From: a bacterium UBA6025
GTDB lineage: Bacteria > Patescibacteriota > Saccharimonadia > Saccharimonadales > Saccharimonadaceae
NCBI GenBank assembly: GCA_002429375.1
Contig: DIZP01000037.1
Span: 1 to 5,744, forward strand
Direction: 5' to 3'
Length of the DNA stretch: 5,744 bases
Of the stretch, positions 1-4,770 are shown piece after piece; the stretch's first letter is position 1; every line of letters begins with the position of its first letter. The position numbers and the translations under genes were made by a program. The notes below the pieces were generated by a model. That model had not been told where the DNA came from. It saw only the letters and a list, made by a program, of their open reading frames with translations, and did not search any database.

Positions 1-279
1 CTGAAGCGTGATTTGGCGATCAACAAGGCGGTTGCCCCGCTCAACAGTATCGCCCGAAGCAACACGTCCGATTTCCGTGACGGTTTTGTCAAGATTATCA
101 CTGACAAAAAGGGTATTGTGTTGGGCGCAACGATTGTCGCCCCGCATGCCGCCGAAATGATTCACGAGCTGGCTCTGGCTATCAAGTACGGCCTCACGGC
201 CGACGACATTGCCCAAACACCCCACGCTTTTTTGAGCTGGAGCGAAGCGATTCGAGTGGCAGCGGGTAAGTTAAGCTAA
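1..279 (+). CDS. Flavin-dependent disulfide oxidoreductase, C-terminal dimerisation domain (5' truncated by window)
   Basis: The reading frame is open from base 1 and ends at TAA 277-279; about 92 C-terminal residues are visible and the true start is outside the window. The segment GFVKIITDKKGIVLGATIV, followed by HAAEMIHELALAIKYGLT and a terminal SEAIRVAAG, is the dimerisation domain of the class I pyridine nucleotide-disulfide reductases (dihydrolipoamide dehydrogenase, glutathione reductase, mercuric reductase). This domain contributes the interface and part of the partner's active site. In dihydrolipoamide dehydrogenase the region reads HxHPTxxE with a catalytic His-Glu pair; here it is THAFLSWSE-like (TPHAFLSWSE), so the Glu is kept but Phe sits where the catalytic His is expected. 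That resembles mercuric-reductase-like paralogues, which carry Tyr there, more than true dihydrolipoamide dehydrogenase. FAD and NAD domains and the redox CxxxxC are not visible, so the substrate cannot be named. Its stop overlaps the convergent prepilin stop by 4 nt. Confidence 0.88.
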   Translation: MKRDLAINKAVAPLNSIARSNTSDFRDGFVKIITDKKGIVLGATIVAPHAAEMIHELALAIKYGLTADDIAQTPHAFLSWSEAIRVAAGKLS

Positions 280-803
280 TTAGTGATTTTTCGATAGGTC
301 GTAACGGTAGGACTATACGTTAAATTGGTCGCTGGGCACGTGCCAGTTGCCACGTTCGTCTCGGCTTCTAATTGATAGGTGATGAGGTATTGTAGCCCAC
401 CACCGCAATAGGCGGTTGGTAAGTGACCACCGAAATAAGCATAGTTCGACGAGACAATACCGTTACCACCTTGGGTCGAGATGGGATCCTTCGGAATCTT
501 ACCGTATGGCGCCAGCGCGGTCTCAAGAATCGCCCAACTGGCATCGGCGGTTGTCGACCAAGAGTTATTTATCGTCGTACTGCCACTACTGACTGGATAC
601 AGACCCTGGTGTTCAGATGCATAGAGTTCCAGGTAGCCGGTGATAATAGCAATGTCGCTTTTACGACGAGCATCCCGACTTTTGGCTTGACTACCCTTAT
701 AGGCCACGATGACAATCGTGGCGAGGATAGCAATCACGACAACAACAACTATGACTTCGACGATCGTAAACCCGTGCTGTTGCTTTGCCCACCTTTTTCT
801 CAT
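276..803 (-). CDS. Type IV prepilin / pseudopilin-like protein
   Basis: This 175-aa protein has a class III (type IV pilin) signal: a short basic leader MRKRWAKQQHG, cleavage expected between G11 and F12, and Glu at +5 of the mature protein (GFTIVE). A strongly hydrophobic helix at about residues 12-36 would anchor the prepilin in the membrane and form the pilus core. The head contains YGKIPKDP (about 100-107), which resembles the PKDP turn of major pseudopilins such as GspG, and two cysteines, C133 and C156, that could close a C-terminal disulfide loop as in many type IV pilins. It would be processed by a prepilin peptidase and assembled into a type IV pilus or pseudopilus; no assembly ATPase, platform or peptidase gene is in the window, so it looks like an orphan or satellite pilin. 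The ATG at 803 is chosen because it gives the proper leader and has a TATAAT 8 nt upstream. The stop is TAG, overlapping the convergent oxidoreductase gene by 4 nt. Confidence 0.9.
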   Translation of the reverse strand: MRKRWAKQQHGFTIVEVIVVVVVIAILATIVIVAYKGSQAKSRDARRKSDIAIITGYLELYASEHQGLYPVSSGSTTINNSWSTTADASWAILETALAPYGKIPKDPISTQGGNGIVSSNYAYFGGHLPTAYCGGGLQYLITYQLEAETNVATGTCPATNLTYSPTVTTYRKITN

Positions 804-811
804 AATCGTTT

Positions 812-817
812 ATTATA
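812..817 (-). promoter_or_regulatory. -10 element of the prepilin gene
   Basis: On the minus strand a perfect TATAAT lies 8 nt before the prepilin ATG, so transcription would begin only about 2 nt upstream of the start codon. No convincing -35 hexamer is seen at 16-18 bp and there is no Shine-Dalgarno room. The start position is inferred from -10 geometry only. Confidence 0.6.
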
Positions 818-870
818 ACGCTCATGCCTTCGAATAGATACTTGTTCCAGAATTATCAGCTGTTTCCTCG

Positions 871-1080
871 TTACGGTTGCCTTAACCTCTTGGCTGTTTT
901 TCTGAACTGCTGCCTCATGCCGTCGACGTCCTTTACTAATTCTGCTTCAATTTCTGCAGACGTATTATCGATAAGATTATACTTAAATAACCTGCCTGAA
1001 GTATCTATGTAGTCTTCATGAGCTAATTTTGAATTTTCATGTTGGCTGTTTTCGTCGGTTGGAGAATGATAATTATTCAT
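871..1080 (-). CDS. Small uncharacterised protein, 69 aa
   Basis: I do not recognise this protein. It begins at ATG 1080 preceded by GAGAGG seven nucleotides upstream, a reasonable ribosome site, and ends at TAA 871-873. The N-terminal half (to about residue 40) is polar, rich in Asn, Asp, Glu, His and Ser and probably disordered; from about residue 41 (SAEIEAELVKDVDGMRQQFRKTAKRLRQP) it is a plausible amphipathic helix ending in a basic cluster. There is no signal peptide, membrane segment or cysteine. It lies 67 bp upstream of the prepilin gene on the same strand and is divergent from the Crp/Fnr gene, so it may share control from the 176-bp intergenic region. The ribosome site and charge-segregated composition favour a real gene over a chance ORF, but no homology is claimed. 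Confidence 0.6.
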   Translation of the reverse strand: MNNYHSPTDENSQHENSKLAHEDYIDTSGRLFKYNLIDNTSAEIEAELVKDVDGMRQQFRKTAKRLRQP

Positions 1081-1126
1081 ATTATTCCTCTCGTTAATTG
1101 CCCTACTTGTACTTTACTCAACAATT

Positions 1127-1220
1127 ATGACGAACCCCCCTCGTTTCAACGATGCGCGTAAATAGTTAGTCCTACCAAAGAGTATAGGGTTCACGTCATG
1201 GTCTTGTATGTGCGCATCGT
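1127..1220. repeat. Two interleaved inverted repeats in the divergent intergenic region
   Basis: Repeat A is ATGACGAACCC (1127-1137), whose complement recurs as GGGTTC-AC-GTCAT (1187-1199) with a 2-nt insertion. Repeat B is ACGATGCGC (1149-1157), whose exact complement GCGCATCGT is at 1212-1220. The order A-B-A'-B' is that of a pseudoknot or of two looped operator pairs. B' overlaps the CRP-like site. Function is unknown. The gap 1081-1256 holds no gene. Confidence 0.5.
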
Positions 1221-1224
1221 CACA
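1209..1224. promoter_or_regulatory. CRP-like operator upstream of the Crp/Fnr gene
   Basis: The site reads TGTGC-GCATCG-TCACA, nine of ten matches to the CRP consensus TGTGA-N6-TCACA, with outer arms ATGTG/CACAT. Its centre is about 40.5 bp upstream of the A of the regulator's ATG, the predicted transcription start, close to the classical class II activator spacing of 41.5. The downstream protein has the CRP-type recognition helix, so self-binding is inferred. Confidence 0.55.
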
Positions 1225-1244
1225 TCATTATCGTCTAACGAGCG

Positions 1245-1250
1245 TATAAT
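1245..1250 (+). promoter_or_regulatory. -10 element of the Crp/Fnr gene (leaderless)
   Basis: A perfect TATAAT ends exactly 6 nt before the ATG at 1257, so the expected start nucleotide is the A of the start codon. No good -35 is present at the right distance, which is typical of promoters that rely on an activator bound near -41. Confidence 0.65.
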
Positions 1251-1256
1251 TGGAGT

Positions 1257-1934
1257 ATGAGTGCAAGCCCATCAGCTAATTCTACGTCACTAAAAAGCGA
1301 GAATGAAAGCATTATTGCTCATTTTAGTGACGGCTTGCTGATGCATTTTGCTAAAGAAGACACCGTTATTAACGGGATCGATAATCCTGAGGGCGTGTAC
1401 CTAATTAAAGAAGGGTTCATTAAGGCCTACTCAATATCAAAAGCTGGGCACTCTAATCTACTATTGATCCACGAGGCTGGTGAATTCATACCGCTACCTT
1501 GGGCTCTCGACGGGGCTCACACAACTGGATTATATTATGAGGCAATGTGCGACGTAACAGTACTCCGCGCCTCTAAGGACAAGTTACGTTCAGCAATGGG
1601 CAACAATAGCTGGTTGGCTCAGGAGGTATTGAAACAAGCCGTTAACGTTCTAGCCATGTATACGAATAGAATTCAAACTTTAGAGTATCGATCTGCCCGT
1701 GGGCGGATTATTTCTGAACTACTCAACCTCGCCGAAAGATTTGGTAAATCGCAGGGAAAGAAGGTTATTATCGACGCCCCCATTACGCATCAAGATATTG
1801 CTGATTCCATAAATATGACGCGCGAAACTGCCAGTCGAGCTTTGGAATTACTTTTCGAAGAGGGATTGGTCACCCAGGAAGAGCGTCTTTTCGCCATCCT
1901 TGATTTACCCAGGTTACATGCCGCTCTTAGCTAG
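1257..1934 (+). CDS. Crp/Fnr-family transcriptional regulator
   Basis: This 225-aa cytosolic regulator has the family layout: an N-terminal cyclic-nucleotide-binding-like beta-roll (about 25-115, with GVYLIKEGFIKAYSI and AGEFIPLPWAL), a long dimerisation helix (about 118-145) and a C-terminal winged helix-turn-helix (about 150-225). The HTH (176-197) reads ITHQDIADSINMTRETASRALELL; R189, E190 and R194 in RETASR match the three residues with which E. coli CRP (RETVGR) reads TGTGA half-sites, unlike FNR (VETISR). The cAMP pocket is not conserved: the GELG Glu and the RSA Arg-Ser of CRP have no counterpart in the segment 75-100. There is no FNR cysteine cluster. It therefore probably binds CRP-type DNA but senses some other signal or is constitutive. 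The ATG is chosen because a TATAAT ends 6 nt before it; the mRNA would be leaderless. A CRP-like site 41 bp upstream suggests autoregulation. The stop is TAG. Confidence 0.93.
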   Translation: MSASPSANSTSLKSENESIIAHFSDGLLMHFAKEDTVINGIDNPEGVYLIKEGFIKAYSISKAGHSNLLLIHEAGEFIPLPWALDGAHTTGLYYEAMCDVTVLRASKDKLRSAMGNNSWLAQEVLKQAVNVLAMYTNRIQTLEYRSARGRIISELLNLAERFGKSQGKKVIIDAPITHQDIADSINMTRETASRALELLFEEGLVTQEERLFAILDLPRLHAALS

Positions 1935-1940
1935 TCGTTT

Positions 1941-1955
1941 TTTCTTGGTTGCGGG
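1941..1955 (-). repeat. Short third copy of the initiator-tRNA 3' end (15 nt)
   Basis: On the minus strand this reads CCCGCAACCAAGAAA, identical to the acceptor end, CCA and following AGAAA of the initiator tRNA gene. It lies just past the Crp/Fnr stop codon and 72 nt from the next copy. It is too short to be a gene and probably marks an old duplication or recombination junction. Confidence 0.6.
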
Positions 1956-1981
1956 TTTGGGTTTTGCACGCGTAGCGTAAG

Positions 1982-2010
1982 AAAAATCCCCCAGTCTTTT
2001 GACTGAGGGA
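1982..2010 (-). terminator. Rho-independent terminator, minus strand, second in the tRNA-fMet region
   Basis: The minus transcript forms UCCCUCAGUC-AAAA-GACUGGGGGA, a 10-bp stem with one U-G wobble and a 4-nt loop, followed by UUUUU. The wobble pairs only in the minus-strand RNA (it would be a C-A clash in plus), so the minus direction is favoured. A weaker role for the convergent Crp/Fnr gene is possible. Confidence 0.75.
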
Positions 2011-2012
2011 AC

Positions 2013-2038
2013 TTTCTTGGTTGCGGGGGCAGGATTTG
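2013..2038 (-). repeat. Exact 26-bp copy of the initiator-tRNA 3' end
   Basis: This segment is identical over 26 bp to 2209-2234 and on the minus strand covers the end of the T-arm, the acceptor strand, CCA and AGAAA. Like the real tRNA it is followed at once by a rho-independent terminator, though of different sequence. No 5' half of a tRNA is present upstream. It may be an attachment-site copy left by an element integrating in the tRNA tail, or the end of a decayed tandem tRNA. Confidence 0.8.
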
Positions 2039-2178
2039 GCGGAGCGCAGTGCAGCAAAATTAGCTTGCTCATTTTGCAAACAAGCGGAGGAGTCGAGCCA
2101 AAGGCGAGGCGATACCTGCGACTCGCCAGCTCGTCTGGCGATAGTCGCAGGTTTGAACCCTGTATCCGTAGGATTAAG
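2039..2178. other. Non-coding, hairpin-rich segment between the tRNA-tail copies
   Basis: No believable gene is present. A strong hairpin at 2115-2151 pairs CCTGCGACTCGCCAG with CTGGCG-AT-AGTCGCAGG (15 bp, 2-nt bulge, 5-nt loop); a smaller one pairs GCAAAAT 2054-2060 with ATTTTGC 2071-2077. GCAGGTTTGAACC at 2147-2159 resembles the tRNA T-arm region at 2225-2238 with one base missing. The segment is bounded by tRNA-tail repeats and terminators, so it may be an untranslated RNA, a mini-element or a decayed tRNA duplication. Confidence 0.55.
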
Positions 2179-2207
2179 AAAAAATCCTGAACTTTATGTT
2201 CAGGATT
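2179..2207 (-). terminator. Rho-independent terminator of the initiator tRNA
   Basis: The minus transcript has a perfect 10-bp stem AAUCCUGAAC / GUUCAGGAUU with a 5-nt loop, followed by a U tract (six consecutive U, the first two within the stem). It begins 6 nt after the CCA of the tRNA at 2214-2291. Confidence 0.88.
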
Positions 2208-2212
2208 GTTTC

Positions 2213-2291
<79 letters not shown>

Positions 2292-2302
2292 GCACATCAT
2301 CC

Positions 2303-2331
2303 AGATTAACAGATAAGGGCTATTTTTGCAA
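2303..2331 (-). promoter_or_regulatory. Putative promoter of tRNA-fMet
   Basis: On the minus strand TTGCAA (2326-2331) and TAATCT (2303-2308) are separated by 17 bp; the tRNA 5' end follows 11 nt later. The -35 is good and the -10 weak. Read-through from the ftsB-like gene, 47 nt upstream, is an alternative. Confidence 0.5.
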
Positions 2332-2338
2332 GACGAGA

Positions 2339-2785
2339 CTAGCCAGAAATGCTTTTACTATTGCCGCCGAATAAGAAGTTTGCCCACTGCCGAAAATTAC
2401 TAACGGGCAGAGTTGTGGTTGATGTTTGCGCCGTCACTGCCGCATCGGCCGCCTTGACTGCCTGGCTGTTGGCGGGGAGCACTAGAACTCTTTCGCCGGG
2501 AAGCACCAGGCCAAGGTCTTCGCGGACGGCCAGTTCTTGGTATTCTCTCGTCTGATAATAGCGCTTTTCTAACTCGAGGCTACTGGTGGCCAGTTGGGCC
2601 AGTTGAAGTTCGCGCTTTTTAGTGTCAACTTCTTTTTGTAATGTATAGTTACGCTCCATCACCCCCAGCGAGCCCCACACCCAACTGACCGCGATAATAA
2701 AGGCCACCGCAATCACCGCGTTATTAATGGTCAGGTAGGTGTGACGAATCCGATAATATAGACGACGAGTGTTAATTTTTTGCAT
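2339..2785 (-). CDS. Septum formation initiator (FtsB/DivIC-like) protein
   Basis: This 148-aa single-pass membrane protein has a basic cytoplasmic N-terminus (1-18), a membrane helix at about 20-40, a heptad-rich coiled coil (about 44-76) and then YYQTREYQELAVREDLGLVLPGERVLVLP (77-104), the conserved FtsB/DivIC signature of an aromatic/charged helix followed by LGLVxPGE. Proteins of this family form the FtsQ-FtsB-FtsL (DivIB-DivIC-FtsL) divisome complex, bound mainly through the extracytoplasmic coiled coil, and control septal wall synthesis. The tail after 105 is Ala/Thr/Ser rich and variable, longer than E. coli FtsB (about 100 aa). It stands between two CAT-anticodon tRNAs. The ATG at 2785 has a TATACT 14 nt upstream and no Shine-Dalgarno, so a leader of about 8 nt is expected. 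The stop is TAG. FtsL-like identity cannot be wholly excluded. Confidence 0.87.
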   Translation of the reverse strand: MQKINTRRLYYRIRHTYLTINNAVIAVAFIIAVSWVWGSLGVMERNYTLQKEVDTKKRELQLAQLATSSLELEKRYYQTREYQELAVREDLGLVLPGERVLVLPANSQAVKAADAAVTAQTSTTTLPVSNFRQWANFLFGGNSKSISG

Positions 2786-2798
2786 GATTGTTACTGTC

Positions 2799-2834
2799 TA
2801 GTATAGCCCACACCCGTGCCAATAGGCTATACTA
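2799..2834. promoter_or_regulatory. Palindromic divergent promoter between the ftsB-like gene and the tRNA
   Basis: TAGTATAGCC (2799-2808) and GGCTATACTA (2825-2834) are a perfect 10-bp inverted repeat with a 16-bp spacer. Each arm contains a -10 TATACT: one on minus (2800-2805), 14 nt before the ftsB-like ATG, and one on plus (2828-2833), 10 nt before the tRNA 5' end. The -35 zone of each promoter overlaps the other's -10, so the two would compete. Confidence 0.65.
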
Positions 2835-2843
2835 TGTCAGAGC

Positions 2844-2919
2844 GGGGCTGTAGCTCATCGGTTAGAGCAGGCGGCTCATAACCACTTGGTAGATAGTTCA
2901 ACTCTATCCAGCCCCACCA
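2844..2919 (+). tRNA. tRNA with CAT anticodon, probably tRNA-Ile2 (lysidine-modified) or elongator tRNA-Met
   Basis: The 76-nt gene has acceptor GGGGCTG / CAGCCCC (7 bp), D stem GCTC/GAGC, anticodon loop CTCATAA with CAT at 2877-2879, T stem GATAG/CTATC with loop TTCAACT, discriminator A and encoded CCA. The fully paired acceptor excludes an initiator. The core AGAGCAGGCG-N-CTCATAA-N-C-N-CTTGGT matches E. coli tRNA-Ile2, including the G27-U43 wobble and C5-G68 pair, so I favour the isoleucine tRNA whose C34 becomes lysidine by TilS; elongator Met remains possible. The anticodon stem has a C29-A41 mismatch (GGCGG/CCACT). A TATACT lies just upstream and a terminator just downstream. Confidence 0.9.
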
Positions 2920-2921
2920 AA

Positions 2922-2951
2922 AAAATAACTCATTTTGCAATGAGTTATTTT
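2922..2951. terminator. Bidirectional rho-independent terminator
   Basis: AAAATAACTCATT and AATGAGTTATTTT form a perfect 13-bp stem with loop TTGC. It starts 3 nt after the tRNA CCA and ends 8 nt before the stop of the convergent 220-aa gene, with A and T runs on the two sides, so it can serve both strands. Confidence 0.85.
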
Positions 2952-2959
2952 AATTAGGA

Positions 2960-3622
2960 CTACTTCCTATGCTTCGACTTGGTGGTACCGGCTGTTTCAA
3001 ATACTTTTGTCAGAAATTTTTCTCTTTTATCTTTGTGTGCCCTACCTGGGCCGAAATCTTTTAGTAAACCGGACTGAATCCAACCGCTGTGGTCAGCCCC
3101 TGGCGGTATAGGAACCCCAGAATCACCGCCAGACAGTACACCCAAAGCCTCAAGCGCTTGTCTGCCAAGTGTATTCGCCTTCCCATGCATGTTCCCAATG
3201 ACCTCACTCGTGCGAGCACCATAGCGTCGACCCATGCCATTATAATCCGACGAAAAAACCGCCCCTTCGGTCTTATTCTTCTGATTAAAGTAATCCATAA
3301 TTGTCCCTAGTGCTTTTGCTCGCCCGAGAAGACTTAAAGAAGGTCCGGGCTCAATATTTTTTAACGAATCAAGACTGGAAGTATTACTTGCAGCAAGATT
3401 ATCTGCCACACTCAGTTGGGCTGCATCTTCACTTGTTGTCATCATAAGTAATGCTTCGGGTGACAACTGGTCATCCTCAGAACCAACTTCATCTGGCGTC
3501 ACTCCAAAATGTCTATATGCGTCATCGTATGAATAACCTCTTCGATCGACGTAATCGTCAAGCTGCTTTTCGGTAAGTCTAAAGTGAGGTTGTTCTGGTA
3601 ATGAAGGGGACTTTTCGCTCAT
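2960..3622 (-). CDS. Uncharacterised soluble protein, 220 aa
   Basis: I do not recognise this protein. It has no cysteine, signal peptide or membrane helix. Residues 13-48 (HFRLTEKQLDDYVDRRGYSYDDAYRHFGVTPDEV) look like a compact helical module; 49-92 is acidic and Ser/Leu rich; 98-161 has further helices with GRRYGARTSEVIGNMHGKANTLGRQALEALG; 162-195 is a Gly/Pro-rich linker; the C-terminus (195-220, AHKDKREKFLTKVFETAGTTKSKHRK) is strongly basic, as in nucleic-acid or surface-binding tails. It has its own consensus promoter with the start codon at the predicted transcription start, so ATG 3622 is well fixed and the mRNA is probably leaderless. It lies 36 nt after the ABC permease stop on the same strand, but the independent promoter argues it is not merely part of that operon. 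The stop is TAG, followed by a bidirectional terminator. Confidence 0.85.
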   Translation of the reverse strand: MSEKSPSLPEQPHFRLTEKQLDDYVDRRGYSYDDAYRHFGVTPDEVGSEDDQLSPEALLMMTTSEDAAQLSVADNLAASNTSSLDSLKNIEPGPSLSLLGRAKALGTIMDYFNQKNKTEGAVFSSDYNGMGRRYGARTSEVIGNMHGKANTLGRQALEALGVLSGGDSGVPIPPGADHSGWIQSGLLKDFGPGRAHKDKREKFLTKVFETAGTTKSKHRK

Positions 3623-3628
3623 TACTTT

Positions 3629-3657
3629 ATTATAGCATAAGTAGTAACTACAGTCAA
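3629..3657 (-). promoter_or_regulatory. Consensus sigma-70-type promoter of the 220-aa gene (leaderless)
   Basis: On the minus strand TTGACT (3652-3657), a 17-bp spacer and perfect TATAAT (3629-3634) are followed 6 nt later by the ATG, so the predicted +1 is the A of the start codon. The -35 nearly touches the permease stop codon (3659-3661). It is the best promoter in the window. Confidence 0.85.
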
Positions 3658-3658
3658 T

Positions 3659-4768
3659 CTATTCCCAGCGGAAAACTCTGAAAGCGATGGCATAGATGAC
3701 GATCATCCACACGCCTATCAGCCCTATTTGGGGCAGGATGTCGATAAAATGCTTGCCTTCGGTCGCGATGAGGCGGATACCGTCAATAATCGGTGTCAGG
3801 GGCAGGAAAGCGGAAATACTTTGCAACCACTCAGGCATCAGGAAGCGAGGAAAGAAGGTGCCCGACAGAAACATCATCGGAAAAACGATGATGTTGGCCA
3901 GCGGCGCGACTTGACGTTCGTTCTTGGCCCAGCCACCCAGTGCCAGACCGATGCCGAGGATCATCACGATACCGAACACCAAGAAAAGGGCCAGTTCGAA
4001 CCAGTTACCGACAACCTGCAGATGAAATACCCCGATGGCTACAGCGAACATGATAGCCAGGCTAATCAACCCTATAATGGCTTGCCCAATCATGGTCGAG
4101 AGAAAGTATTGCCACACCTTGAGCGGCGTCGTACTCAGCCGACGCAAGATGCCCATCTTTTTTAGTTCAGGAAAGACGTTGACCGGACCAAAAATTCCCA
4201 TACCGATGATGGCAAAACCGAGCAGACCAGCAAAGGTATAGTCAAAGGCCGACAGACTGCGTTCGTTCAGCTGTTGACTGGTGACCGTAAAGGGTGTTTC
4301 GGTTTTGATAAATTTAGCGTTGATAGCCTTAAACTGCGCGTCGAGAATCGACGTCAGAGCGATGGCTGACTGTTGGTTGTTCTGGGTGTAAATCACCTTG
4401 GCTTGCCCACTCGGATACAGAGCACCCTTGGCTGTATCACCGAAATTACCGGGGAGCTCAATCGTGGCGTCGAGTTCGGAACGACTCATTTTTTCTTTGG
4501 CGGCGTTCAGCGTGGCGACCTCAGTTTTCACCTTCACCACCTTGCTGCTGGATATCTGGTTGACAAACTCTTTGGCGAATTGGCTGTTGGACTGATTGAT
4601 GATGGCGACGTTGAATGACGCCCCGCCGCTTCCGCTGTTGAGGCTGCCGAAGACAAACAGAAAGATTAGCGGGAAGCCAATGGTGAAAAAGAGGGCTAGC
4701 CGATCGCGGAAGAATCGCTTCGTGTTGATACGGACAAACGTCGAAACAGTGTAGAGTGAGCGCTTCAT
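3659..4768 (-). CDS. ABC-2 type transporter permease
   Basis: This 369-aa membrane protein has the ABC-2 exporter layout: an N-terminal helix (about 24-43), a large extracytoplasmic domain (about 45-172; FNVAIINQSNSQFAKEFVNQI is typical of YhgE/DrrB-like permeases) and five helices at about 177-197, 222-249, 256-279, 286-306 and 344-364. LSGTFFPRFLMPEWLQ (301-316) is the conserved ABC-2 membrane motif, and ELKKMGILRRLSTTPL (201-216) is the coupling-helix region that contacts the ATPase. Paired with the ATPase gene 2 nt upstream it would export a substrate, possibly a lipid, drug or polymer, that the sequence does not reveal. Translation is probably coupled: the ATPase TAG is separated from this ATG by CC only, and AAGGAGAG in the end of the ATPase gene can act as a ribosome site. 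The stop is TAG. Confidence 0.94.
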   Translation of the reverse strand: MKRSLYTVSTFVRINTKRFFRDRLALFFTIGFPLIFLFVFGSLNSGSGGASFNVAIINQSNSQFAKEFVNQISSSKVVKVKTEVATLNAAKEKMSRSELDATIELPGNFGDTAKGALYPSGQAKVIYTQNNQQSAIALTSILDAQFKAINAKFIKTETPFTVTSQQLNERSLSAFDYTFAGLLGFAIIGMGIFGPVNVFPELKKMGILRRLSTTPLKVWQYFLSTMIGQAIIGLISLAIMFAVAIGVFHLQVVGNWFELALFLVFGIVMILGIGLALGGWAKNERQVAPLANIIVFPMMFLSGTFFPRFLMPEWLQSISAFLPLTPIIDGIRLIATEGKHFIDILPQIGLIGVWMIVIYAIAFRVFRWE

Positions 4769-4770
4769 GG

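Noticed and set aside
423..818. 131-codon plus-strand ORF opposite the prepilin
   Set aside because: The minus frame has the complete prepilin signal and fold features; the plus frame is Arg/Asn-rich shadow sequence.
2039..2178. A second complete tRNA gene in the repeat region
   Set aside because: Only 3'-end and T-arm-like pieces are present; no matching 5' acceptor strand, D-arm or anticodon arm could be found upstream of them.
3728..4165. 145-codon plus-strand ORF opposite the permease
   Set aside because: Low-complexity polar translation lacking motifs, antisense to a well-supported membrane protein.
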